From: Cereibacter_A azotoformans
GTDB lineage: Bacteria > Pseudomonadota > Alphaproteobacteria > Rhodobacterales > Rhodobacteraceae
Length of the DNA stretch: 64,000 nt
Reading direction: 5' to 3' (one strand)
Assembly (NCBI RefSeq): GCF_003050905.1
Contig: NZ_QAOT01000007.1
Shown: one piece after another, positions 20,988 through 29,500 of the stretch
How the letters are laid out: each line of letters starts with the position of its first letter
How positions within the stretch are numbered: the stretch's first letter is position 1
Position numbers and translations under genes: made by a program
The notes under the pieces: model-generated
What the model saw: the letters and a program-made list of their open reading frames with translations, nothing else
Told to the model about the DNA's origin: nothing
The model's database searches: none

Positions 20988-21582
20988 TCGGTTCGTCCCA
21001 GCCCATCAGGTCGAGCTCTGCCCGCGTGGGAAGGAAATCGAAGCAGCGTTGCGCCAGTTCCATCCGACCCTCGCGCAGGAGCCGCGCCTCGAGTTCCTCC
21101 TTCAGCCGGTGGAGGTGAAGCACATCCGAGGCGGCATAGTCCTTCTGGGCATCTGTCAGTTCGGCCGCGCCCCAGTCCGAGGTCTGCTGCTGCTTTGACA
21201 CATCGACCCCCACCAGTTCGAGCAGGAGATACTTGAGTCCGTGCCGGTCGGTGAAGGTGCGCACCATCTTCGAGGCGATCTTGGTGCACCAGACCGGCTC
21301 GGTCCGCACGCCGAAGGCGCGCTGCAGGGCCGCGATGTCGAAGCGGCCGAAGTGGAACAGCTTCAGCACCTGCGGATCGGTCAGCAGACGTTCAAGATTC
21401 GGTGCGCGGGTCTGCCCGCGCTCGATCTGCACCAGATGCGCGTCGCCATCCCCTGCCGAGAGCTGCACGACGCACAGACGATCCCGCCGCGGGTCGAGGC
21501 CCATGGTCTCGGTGTCGATGGCGACCACCCGGCCGAGATCGAGCCCGTCCGGCAAGTCATTCCGATGCAGGTGGATTGTCAC
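20968..21582 (-). CDS. rnd: ribonuclease D (3'-5' exonuclease, catalytic domain only)
   Basis: This DEDD-family exonuclease of 204 residues has the metal-binding motif VVAIDTETMGLDP near the N-terminus. Later conserved parts include FHFGRFDIAAL and DWGAAELTDAQKDYAASDV. It lacks the C-terminal HRDC domains of E. coli RNase D, as usual in this group. RNase D trims tRNA 3' ends. The start is GTG at 21582, seven bases after AAGGA; longer in-frame versions would run into tRNA-Leu. Its ribosome-binding site lies in one arm of a 9-bp hairpin directly behind tRNA-Leu (see findings). The stop overlaps kdsD. Confidence 0.9.
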   Translation of the reverse strand: MTIHLHRNDLPDGLDLGRVVAIDTETMGLDPRRDRLCVVQLSAGDGDAHLVQIERGQTRAPNLERLLTDPQVLKLFHFGRFDIAALQRAFGVRTEPVWCTKIASKMVRTFTDRHGLKYLLLELVGVDVSKQQQTSDWGAAELTDAQKDYAASDVLHLHRLKEELEARLLREGRMELAQRCFDFLPTRAELDLMGWDEPNDIFHH

Positions 21583-21587
21583 TGTCT

Positions 21588-21613
21588 GATCCTTCGAATT
21601 GGCACGAAGGATC
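21588..21613 (-). promoter_or_regulatory. hairpin between tRNA-Leu and rnd covering the rnd ribosome-binding site
   Basis: A perfect 9-bp inverted repeat (21588-21596 with 21605-21613) with an 8-base loop fills the gap between the tRNA 3' CCA and the rnd GTG. The AAGGA used by rnd lies in the 3' arm. No T run follows, so it is unlikely to be a simple terminator. Confidence 0.65.
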
Positions 21614-21615
21614 GA

Positions 21616-21700
21616 TGGTGCCCAGGAGAGGACTCGAACCTCCACGCCTTGCGGCACACGGACCTGAACCGTGCGCGTCTACCAATTCCGCCACCTGGGC
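21616..21700 (-). tRNA. tRNA-Leu (anticodon CAG)
   Basis: An 85-base minus-strand tRNA with a 7-bp acceptor stem (GCCCAGG with CCTGGGC), discriminator A and genome-encoded CCA. The anticodon loop TTCAGGT has CAG at 21664-21666 in a CACGG/CCGTG stem. The variable arm is long, as in class II leucine tRNAs, and the T loop reads GGTTCGAGTCC. It lies 34 bases before the rnd start and has its own promoter. Confidence 0.96.
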
Positions 21701-21716
21701 CGGTGTCGTGAGCCGC

Positions 21717-21745
21717 GATGTATATGGGGGATTCGGCAGTGTCAA
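21717..21745 (-). promoter_or_regulatory. tRNA-Leu promoter
   Basis: A perfect TTGACA (21745-21740) and TACATC (21722-21717) are separated by 17 bases, placing transcription start about ten bases before the tRNA. The -10 lacks the usual last T. It may also drive rnd-kdsD-lptCAB downstream. Confidence 0.7.
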
Positions 21746-21851
21746 CGGGGTGTCACGAAAAATCCGCAGGATCATTCACGCTTGTTCCGCTGCCGCCGTA
21801 AAGTTATGGGAAGGGGCAATCTTTGGGGCCAAGCCGGGGTGAGGACGGAAG

Positions 21852-22838
21852 ATGAGCAAGCTGGTGACGATCTACGGCGGGTCGGGCTTCGTGGGGCGCT
21901 ACATCGCGCGCCGGATGGCCCAGCAGGGCTGGCGCGTTCGCGTCGCCGTCCGCCGTCCGAACGAGGCGCTGTTCGTCAAGCCCTACGGGGTGGTCGGGCA
22001 GGTCGAGCCGGTGTTCTGCAACATCCGTGACGATGCTTCCGTGCGGGCGGTGATGCACGGAGCCGATGCGGTGGTGAACTGCGTGGGCATCCTGGCCGAG
22101 GCCGGAAAGAACCGCTTCCAGTCGGTGCAGGCCGAGGGCGCCGCCCGCGTGGCGCGGCTGGCCGCGGCCGAGGGCGTGCAGGCGCTGGTCCAGATCTCGG
22201 CCATCGGCGCCGATGCGGATTCTCCCAGCGCCTATGCGCGCAGCAAGGCCGCCGGCGAGGCCGCCGTGCTTCAGGCCTTCCCGCGCGCGGTGATCCTGCG
22301 CCCCTCGGTGATCTTCGGGCCCGAGGATGATTTCTTCAACCGCTTCGCGCGCATGGCCCGCTTCAGCCCGGTTCTGCCGGTCGTGGGCGGCGAGACCCGG
22401 TTTCAGCCGGTGTTCGTGGACGATGTGGCGCAGGCCGCCGTGGCGGGTGTGCTGGGCCGGGCGGCGCCCGGCATCTACGAGCTTGGCGGCCCCGACGCCG
22501 AGAGCTTCCGCGCGCTGATGCAGATGCTGCTGCGGGTGATCGAGCGGCGCAAGATGATCGTCAACGTGCCCTTCGGCGTGGCGAGGCTGATGGCGGCGAC
22601 GCTGGATCTGCTCCAGACGGTGACGCTCGGGCTTCTGGCCAACAAGACGCTGACGCGGGATCAGGTGCGTAACCTTGCGCGCGACAATGTGGTCTCGCCC
22701 GGCGCCCGAGGGCTCGCGGATCTCGGGATCTCGCCCACCGCGATGGAGGCGGTGCTGCCCGAATATCTCTGGAGCTATCGCCCCTCGGGTCAATATGCCT
22801 CGATCAAGGCCTCGGCCCGCAACCTGCGCAAGACCTGA
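21852..22838 (+). CDS. NAD(P)-binding Rossmann protein of the complex I NDUFA9-like / atypical SDR family
   Basis: This 328-residue protein opens with a dinucleotide-binding motif (VTIYGGSGFVGRYIARRMAQ). It continues as an atypical short-chain dehydrogenase (VVNCVGILAEAGKNRFQSVQ, YARSKAAGEAAV, ILRPSVIFGPEDDFFNRFA). The pattern matches the NDUFA9 group, whose eukaryotic members are accessory subunits of NADH:ubiquinone oxidoreductase. The substrate of bacterial members is not established. It is divergent from tRNA-Leu and lies 33 bases before uppP. A role in complex I is inference only; no other nuo genes are in the window. Confidence 0.85.
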   Translation: MSKLVTIYGGSGFVGRYIARRMAQQGWRVRVAVRRPNEALFVKPYGVVGQVEPVFCNIRDDASVRAVMHGADAVVNCVGILAEAGKNRFQSVQAEGAARVARLAAAEGVQALVQISAIGADADSPSAYARSKAAGEAAVLQAFPRAVILRPSVIFGPEDDFFNRFARMARFSPVLPVVGGETRFQPVFVDDVAQAAVAGVLGRAAPGIYELGGPDAESFRALMQMLLRVIERRKMIVNVPFGVARLMAATLDLLQTVTLGLLANKTLTRDQVRNLARDNVVSPGARGLADLGISPTAMEAVLPEYLWSYRPSGQYASIKASARNLRKT

Positions 22839-22871
22839 GACGGGCCCGATCTGAATCAACACGGAGCGACC

Positions 22872-23678
22872 ATGACGGATTCGACCACGCTGGTCGCGCT
22901 TGTTCTCGGACTGCTGGAAGGCCTCACGGAATTCATTCCCGTCTCCTCGACGGGGCATCTTCTGCTTGCAGGCCACTTCCTCGGATTTGAGAGCGCGGGC
23001 CGCAGCTTCGAGGTGGTGATCCAGCTCGGGGCGGTGCTCGCGGTGCTGACGGTCTATGCGTCGAAACTGATCTCGGTGATCCGGGCGGCGCCGCGGGATC
23101 CGCAGGCGGCGCGCTTTCTCGCGGCGGTGCTGCTGGCGTTCCTGCCGGCGGTGGTGGTCGGCGTGATGGCGCACGGCTTCATCAAGACCGTGCTGTTCGA
23201 GACGCCCATCCTGATCGCGATCATGCTGATCCTGGGCGGCATCATCCTGCTCTTCGTGGACCGGATGGCGCCCGCGCCGCGCTACAATGACGTGACGGAG
23301 GTGCCGCTCGGGGTGGCGCTGAAGATCGGGTTCTTCCAGTGTCTCGCCATGGTCCCCGGCGTCTCGCGATCGGGGGCGACCATCGTGGGCGCCCTTCTGC
23401 TCGGAACGGGAAAGCGTGCCGCGGCCGAGTTCTCCTTCTTTCTGTCCATGCCGACGATGGCGGGGGCCTTTGCCTTCGACCTCTACAAGAACCGCGACGT
23501 CCTGGACGCCGGGGCGCTGGGCGAGATCGCCGTCGGCTTCGTCGCCGCCTTCCTTGCCGCCGTTCTCGTGGTCCGCTGGCTGCTCGGCTATGTCAGCCGG
23601 CACGGATATTCCTTGTTCGGCTGGTGGCGAATCATCGTGGGCTCGATTGCTCTGGCGGCCCTTCTGAAAGGCTTCTGA
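22872..23678 (+). CDS. uppP: undecaprenyl-diphosphatase (UppP/BacA)
   Basis: UppP is an integral membrane phosphatase that converts undecaprenyl diphosphate to the monophosphate, recycling the lipid carrier for peptidoglycan and O-antigen synthesis; it also gives bacitracin tolerance. The 268-residue product has the two family motifs, GLLEGLTEFIPVSSTGHLLL near residues 13-32 and the PGVSRSGATI loop. About eight hydrophobic segments complete the fold. AT-rich intergenic DNA with an inverted repeat follows before gltD. Confidence 0.96.
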   Translation: MTDSTTLVALVLGLLEGLTEFIPVSSTGHLLLAGHFLGFESAGRSFEVVIQLGAVLAVLTVYASKLISVIRAAPRDPQAARFLAAVLLAFLPAVVVGVMAHGFIKTVLFETPILIAIMLILGGIILLFVDRMAPAPRYNDVTEVPLGVALKIGFFQCLAMVPGVSRSGATIVGALLLGTGKRAAAEFSFFLSMPTMAGAFAFDLYKNRDVLDAGALGEIAVGFVAAFLAAVLVVRWLLGYVSRHGYSLFGWWRIIVGSIALAALLKGF

Positions 23679-23695
23679 GGCGATAGGTAACATGT

Positions 23696-23772
23696 GCTGA
23701 CCTAAATGCGGCGAAAAAGTCCCTTCCAGACCGCCGAACCGAGAAAAAAGCTCTAAATAGGTCAGCTATACT
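23696..23772. promoter_or_regulatory. inverted repeat and -10-like element upstream of gltD
   Basis: GCTGACCTA (23696-23704) recurs as its exact reverse complement TAGGTCAGC (23758-23766), 53 bases between the arms. The distal arm touches a TATACT (23767-23772) about 70 bases before the gltD start. No good -35 is present at 17 bases, which would suit an activated or operator-controlled promoter. Confidence 0.45.
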
Positions 23773-23842
23773 GACTTTTATCGCTGACGACCCTGCTGTA
23801 TGAGGTCCGAACCCCGCAGTCGGCCTCGAGGGAGGGCTCAGC

Positions 23843-25270
23843 ATGGCAAAAGAACCGATGCTCCAGTTCGTCAAGATGGCGAGGGAGACCCCCGAGAAAC
23901 GTCCGGCCAACCTGCGGTCGCACGATTTCCATGAGATCTACCGCGAGTTCGCCGCTGCCAAGGCCGCCGAGCAAGCCAGCCGCTGCAGCCAGTGCGGTGT
24001 TCCCTTCTGCCAGTCGCACTGCCCGCTGCACAACAACATTCCCGACTGGCTGCGCCTGACCGCCACGGGCCGGCTTCAGGAAGCCTACGAGATCAGCCAG
24101 GCCACCAACACCTTCCCCGAGATCTGCGGCCGCATCTGCCCGCAGGACCGTCTGTGCGAGGGCAACTGCGTGATCGAGCAGTCGGGCCACGGCACGGTGA
24201 CCATCGGCGCGGTCGAGAAATACATCACCGACATGGCCTGGGAGAACGGCTGGGTGACGCCCGGCCGCCCCATGCACGAGCGGTCGGAATCGGTGGGCAT
24301 CATCGGGGCAGGGCCGGGGGGGCTTGCCGCCGCCGATGCGCTGCGCCGCGCCGGGCTTCAGGTCACGGTCTATGACCGCTACGACCGGGCCGGCGGCCTG
24401 CTGACCTACGGCATTCCGGGCTTCAAGCTGGAGAAGGACGTGGTCATGCGCCGCGTCGAGCAGCTCGAGCAGGCGGGCGTGCAATTCGTGCTCAACTGCA
24501 ATGTGGGCGAGGATCTCAGCTTCGACGCGATCCGGGGCCAGCATGACGCGGTGCTGATCGCGACGGGCGTGTACAAGCAGCGCGACCTTGCGGCGCCGGG
24601 CGTGGGCTCGGCGGGCGTGGTGCAGGCGCTCGACTATCTGACCCTGTCCAACCGGCGCAGCTTCGGCGACGAGGTCGATGCCGACGGGCTCGATGCCAGC
24701 GGCAAGCGCGTCGTGGTGATCGGCGGCGGCGACACGGCGATGGACTGCGTGCGCACCGCCATCCGTCAGGGCGCCACCAGCGTGAAATGCCTCTATCGCC
24801 GCGACCGGGCCAACATGCCGGGCTCGCAGCGCGAGGTCGCCAACGCCGAGGAGGAAGGTGTCGAGTTCGTCTGGCTCGCGGCGCCGCGCGGTTTCATTGC
24901 GGGCGACGCGGTCGAGGGCGTGATCGTGCAGAAGATGCGGCTGGGCGAGCCCGACGCATCCGGCCGGCAGATGCCCGAGGTGATCGAAGGCGCCGACTAT
25001 GTCGAGCCGGCCGATCTCGCCATCATGGCGCTGGGCTTCGAGCCCGAGGATCTGCCGACGCTCTGGGGGGTGCCCGAACTGGCCGTGACGCGCTGGGGCA
25101 CGATCAAGGCCGACTTCCGCACCCATGCGACCAGCCTGCCCGGCGTTTATGCCGTGGGCGACATCGTGCGGGGCGCGAGCCTCGTCGTCTGGGCCATCCG
25201 CGACGGCCGCGAAGCGGCGGACGCGATCCTCGACTATCTGGCGCAACCGGCCATCGCCGCGGCCGAATAG
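23843..25270 (+). CDS. gltD: glutamate synthase (NADPH) small subunit
   Basis: GltD passes electrons from NADPH through FAD and iron-sulfur clusters to the large subunit GltB, which makes glutamate from glutamine and 2-oxoglutarate. The 475-residue product has N-terminal cluster cysteines C48, C51, C56 and C60 (CSQCGVPFCQSHCP) and a second set in ICGRICPQDRLCEGNC. The FAD site is GIIGAGPGGLAAADALRRAG and the NADPH site is VVVIGGGDTAMDCVRT. The end AVGDIVRGASLVVWAIRDGREA is typical. It precedes gltB but is separated from it by two unrelated genes, about 1.25 kb. Confidence 0.97.
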   Translation: MAKEPMLQFVKMARETPEKRPANLRSHDFHEIYREFAAAKAAEQASRCSQCGVPFCQSHCPLHNNIPDWLRLTATGRLQEAYEISQATNTFPEICGRICPQDRLCEGNCVIEQSGHGTVTIGAVEKYITDMAWENGWVTPGRPMHERSESVGIIGAGPGGLAAADALRRAGLQVTVYDRYDRAGGLLTYGIPGFKLEKDVVMRRVEQLEQAGVQFVLNCNVGEDLSFDAIRGQHDAVLIATGVYKQRDLAAPGVGSAGVVQALDYLTLSNRRSFGDEVDADGLDASGKRVVVIGGGDTAMDCVRTAIRQGATSVKCLYRRDRANMPGSQREVANAEEEGVEFVWLAAPRGFIAGDAVEGVIVQKMRLGEPDASGRQMPEVIEGADYVEPADLAIMALGFEPEDLPTLWGVPELAVTRWGTIKADFRTHATSLPGVYAVGDIVRGASLVVWAIRDGREAADAILDYLAQPAIAAAE

Positions 25271-25359
25271 GCGCCTCTCCGCGAAGCGACCGCCCGGAAG
25301 GTCCCGGGCGGCCGGTGCGACCGGGACCTGGGGTGCTCCGGGCGCGAGGTGATGGGACC

Positions 25360-26094
25360 ATGGGCATGACGCTTCTGACGAAGATCCTGGCGGGAGGTCT
25401 GGCGCTGGCTGCGGCTGCGCCCGCGCTCGGCTCGGGGCGGACCTTCACGCCGCCCGAGGGGTGCACGGCCTTTCTCACCGTGCAATCGCGCGGCTGCCGG
25501 GTGTCGCATCACTACCGCTGCGAACAGGACCCGGCCGGCGACCAGTGGCGCGTGGACTTCGATCAGGATGGCCTCTTCTTCTCGTCCCACATCGACCACG
25601 AGGCGCAATGGGTCGAGAGCTACGAGATGTTTCCGACCGTGCGTCAGACACTCGACCCGAACCCGGCCGATCCGGCCTCCTTCACCGAGCTTCTGACCGG
25701 CGCGGACAGCTACGACTTCGGGCTGACGCGCGACACGGGCGAGCGGAGCCGCGTGACCGGCTATGACCGGCTGACGGGGCAGAGCTTCACCATCGACGGC
25801 GTTGTGCTGCAGGAGACGGAGTTCGAGTTCACCGAGACCAGCATCGGCGGCACCGTCCTGCGGCAGGCCCATGGCCGGGAATACATCCATCCCGAGTGGC
25901 GGCTGTTCTTTGCCGGCCCGACGCAATGGGCGGACGGAACGGGCGGCTTCCTGCCCGTCGATGGCAGCCCCGTGCAGTTCGTCTTTCCCGGCGAGCCCGG
26001 CTTCCTCGTCACCGAACCGATCTTCGACTGCGACGCGATCCTGTCGCAGGCGCCCGAAGACGGGCAGTTCCTGAAGGTGCGCCATGACCGCTGA
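25360..26094 (+). CDS. exported protein of unknown function between gltD and gltB
   Basis: This 244-residue product starts at ATG 25360 after GAGGTG and has a signal peptide (LTKILAGGLALAAAAPALG). The body has cysteines at GCTAF, RGCRV, YRCEQ and FDCDA, and is rich in aromatic residues and acids. This suggests a folded periplasmic beta protein with disulfides. I recognise no family motif. Its last 11 bases overlap the following GFA-family gene and it lies 89 bases after gltD, so it is probably part of the gltD...gltB transcript. A link to glutamate metabolism is not shown by its sequence. Confidence 0.75.
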   Translation: MGMTLLTKILAGGLALAAAAPALGSGRTFTPPEGCTAFLTVQSRGCRVSHHYRCEQDPAGDQWRVDFDQDGLFFSSHIDHEAQWVESYEMFPTVRQTLDPNPADPASFTELLTGADSYDFGLTRDTGERSRVTGYDRLTGQSFTIDGVVLQETEFEFTETSIGGTVLRQAHGREYIHPEWRLFFAGPTQWADGTGGFLPVDGSPVQFVFPGEPGFLVTEPIFDCDAILSQAPEDGQFLKVRHDR

Positions 26095-26521
26095 ACGGAC
26101 GGGACATTGCCTCTGCGGGGCGGTGGCGGTCGCCGTGACCCACGCCCCGCACGAGATCGGTGCCTGCCATTGCGAGATGTGCCGCCGCTGGACGGGCTCG
26201 GCCTTCGTCACGATGATGGTCCCCGAGGCCGCCCTTACCGTGACCGGCGCCGACCATGTCCGGCGCTACGCCTCGTCCGGCTGGGCCGAAAGGTGCTTCT
26301 GCGGCACCTGCGGCTCGACCCTCTGGTATCGCCTGACGGCGCCGGGGATGCCGCGCGACCATTACCTGGCGGCGGGGCTGCTCGATGACCTGAGCGGCAT
26401 CCGCCTCGCCCACGAGATCTACATCGACCGCAAGCCCGACGCCTGGAGCTTCGCCGGTCCGACCCACCAGATGACGGAAGCCGAGTTTCTCGCCACGCTT
26501 CCAGCCAGCCCAGAGGAGTGA
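26084..26521 (+). CDS. GFA/CENP-V family zinc-binding protein
   Basis: This 145-residue protein has the glutathione-dependent formaldehyde-activating (GFA) family cysteine pattern: GHCLCGAV near the start, ACHCEMCRRWTGSAF, and RCFCGTCGSTL. These cysteines should bind one structural and one catalytic zinc. Family members are small-molecule S-hydroxymethyl or glutathione enzymes in a few cases, but most are of unknown function. It overlaps the preceding exported-protein gene by 11 bases and ends three bases before gltB, so it is co-transcribed with gltB. Confidence 0.87.
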   Translation: MTAERTGHCLCGAVAVAVTHAPHEIGACHCEMCRRWTGSAFVTMMVPEAALTVTGADHVRRYASSGWAERCFCGTCGSTLWYRLTAPGMPRDHYLAAGLLDDLSGIRLAHEIYIDRKPDAWSFAGPTHQMTEAEFLATLPASPEE

Positions 26522-26524
26522 GCC

Positions 26525-29500
26525 ATGACGACCTATGATGAAGCCTGGGTGAAAGCCGAAGAAGCCAAGCGGGCCTGGCTGGATGCACACGGTCTCTACA
26601 AGGCCGATGACGAGCGCGCCTCCTGCGGCGTGGGGCTCGTGGTCTCGATCTCGGGCAAGCCCTCGCGCAAGGTGGTCGAGAACGGCATCGCCGCGCTCAA
26701 GGCGGTCTGGCACCGCGGCGCCGTCGATGCCGACGGCAAGACCGGCGACGGCGCGGGCATCCATGTCCAGATCCCGGTCAAGTTCTTCTACGACCAGATC
26801 CGCCGCACCGGCCACGAGCCCGACATGAACAAGCTCGTGGCCGTGGGCCAGGTCTTCCTGCCGCGCACCGATCTTTCGGCGCAGGAGCGGTGCCGGACCA
26901 TCGTCGAGTCCGAAGTGCTGCGCATGGGCCACTACATCTACGGCTGGCGCCACGTCCCGGTGGATACGAGCGTTCTGGGCGAGAAGGCCAACGCCACCCG
27001 CCCCGAGATCGAGCAGATCCTGATCCGCTGCGAGAAGGACATCGACGACGTCCAGTTCGAGCGCGAGCTTTACATCATCCGCCGCCGGATCGAGAAGGCG
27101 GCGCAGGCGGCCTCGATCCAGGGGCTCTACCTCTGCTCGCTCTCGTGCCGGTCGATCATCTACAAGGGCATGATGCTGGCCGAGCAGGTCGCGACCTTCT
27201 ACCCCGACCTGATGGACGAGCGGTTCGAGAGCGCTTTCGCCATCTACCACCAGCGTTACTCGACCAACACCTTCCCGCAATGGTGGCTGGCCCAGCCCTT
27301 CCGCATGCTCGCCCACAACGGCGAGATCAACACGATCAAGGGCAACATCAACTGGATGAAGAGCCACGAGATCCGCATGGCCTCGTCGGCCTTCGGGGAC
27401 GCGGCCGAGGACATCAAGCCGATCATCCCGCAGGGCGCCTCGGACTCGGGCGCGCTGGATGCGGTGTTCGAGGTCATGGTGCGCTCGGGCCGCTCGGCGC
27501 CGATGGTCAAGACCATGATGGTCCCCGAAGCCTGGTCCAAGACCACGACCGACATGCCCAAGGCCTGGGCGGACATGTACGCCTACTGCAACGCGGTGAT
27601 GGAGCCGTGGGACGGACCGGCGGCGCTGGCGATGACCGACGGCCGCTGGGTTTGCGGCGGGCTTGACCGCAACGGCCTGCGCCCGATGCGCTATGTCGTG
27701 ACCGGCGACGGGCTGCTGATCGCGGGCTCGGAAGCCGGGATGGTGCCGGTCGATGAGATGAGCGTGCGCGAAAAGGGCGCGCTCGGGCCGGGCCAGCTGA
27801 TCGCCGTCGACATGGCCGAGGGCAAGCTCTACCACGACGCTCCCCTCAAGGACATGCTGGCCGCCTCGCAGCCCTTCGGCGACTGGATCGAGAAGGTCGT
27901 GGACCTGAACGCGATCCTGGCCGCCGTGCCCGAGCAGCGGATGTTCGAGCCGGCCGAGCTGCGCAAGCGCCAGATCGCGGCGGGCTTCTCGGTCGAGGAG
28001 ATCGAGCAGGTCCTCGTGCCGATGGCCGAGGACGGCAAGGAGATGATCGCCTCGATGGGCGACGACACGCCGCCTGCGGTGCTGTCTTCGGTCTATCGAC
28101 CGCTGTCGCACTTCTTCCGGCAGAACTTCAGCCAGGTCACGAACCCGCCGATCGACAGCCTGCGCGAGAGCCGGGTGATGAGCCTCAAGACCCGGTTCGG
28201 CAACCTCAAGAACGTGCTGGAAGAACATTCCAGCCAGACCGAGATCCTGATCCTGGAAAGCCCCTTCGTCGCGAACTCGGAGTTCGAGGCGATGCTGGCC
28301 CAGTTCGGCTCGGATGTGGCGACCATCGACTGCACCTTCCCGGCCGATCATCACCATGACGCGCTGCGCCACGGGCTCGAGCGCATCCGCGCCGAGGCCG
28401 AGGATGCCGTGCGTTCGGGCGCGGCGCACATCGTGCTGACCGACCAGAACCAGGGCCCCGATGCCGTGCCGATGCCGATGATCCTCGTGACCTCGGCGGT
28501 CCATTCGTGGCTGACCCGCAAGGGGCTGCGGACCTTCTGCTCGATCAATGTGCGCTCGGCCGAGTGCATCGACCCGCACTATTTCGCGGTGCTGATCGGC
28601 TGCGGCGCCACGACGGTGAACGCCTATCTGGCGCAGGACACCATCGCCGACCGGATCGAGCGCGGCCTGCTGGAGGGGAACCTCAATGACGCGATGCGCC
28701 GCTACCGCGACGCGATCAACGCGGGCCTCCTGAAGATCATGTCGAAGATGGGGATCTCGGTGATCTCCTCCTATCGCGGCGGCCTGAACTTCGAGGCCGT
28801 GGGTCTCTCGCGCGCCATGGTGGCCGAGTATTTCCCCGGCATGCACAGCCGCATCTCGGGCATCGGCACCTCGGGCATCCAGCACAAGCTGGAGCAGATC
28901 CACGCCAAGGGCTGGCTCGGCGGGTCGGACGTGCTGCCGATCGGCGGCTTCTACAAGGCGCGGCGCTCGGGCGAAAAGCACGCCTGGGAGGCCTCGACCA
29001 TGCACATGCTGCAGCAGGCCTGCGACCGGGCGAGCTATGACATCTGGAAGCAGTTCTCGGCCGCGATGCGGGCCAACCCGCCGATCCACCTGCGCGACCT
29101 GCTGGACATCAAGACGCTTGGCCGGCCGGTGCCGATCGAGGAGGTGGAATCGATCACCTCGATCCGCAAGCGGTTCGTGACGCCCGGCATGTCGCTGGGG
29201 GCGCTGTCGCCCGAGGCGCACAAGACGCTGAATATCGCGATGAACCGGATCGGCGCGAAGTCCGACTCCGGTGAGGGCGGCGAGGATCCGGCGCATTTCC
29301 TGCCGGAACCCAACGGCGACAATCCCTCGGCCAAGATCAAGCAGGTCGCCTCGGGTCGCTTCGGCGTCACCGCCGAGTACCTGAACGCCTGCGAAGAGCT
29401 TGAGATCAAGGTGGCGCAGGGCGCGAAACCGGGCGAGGGCGGCCAGCTTCCGGGCATGAAGGTGACCGAGCTCATCGCGCGGCTGCGGCACTCGACCCCC

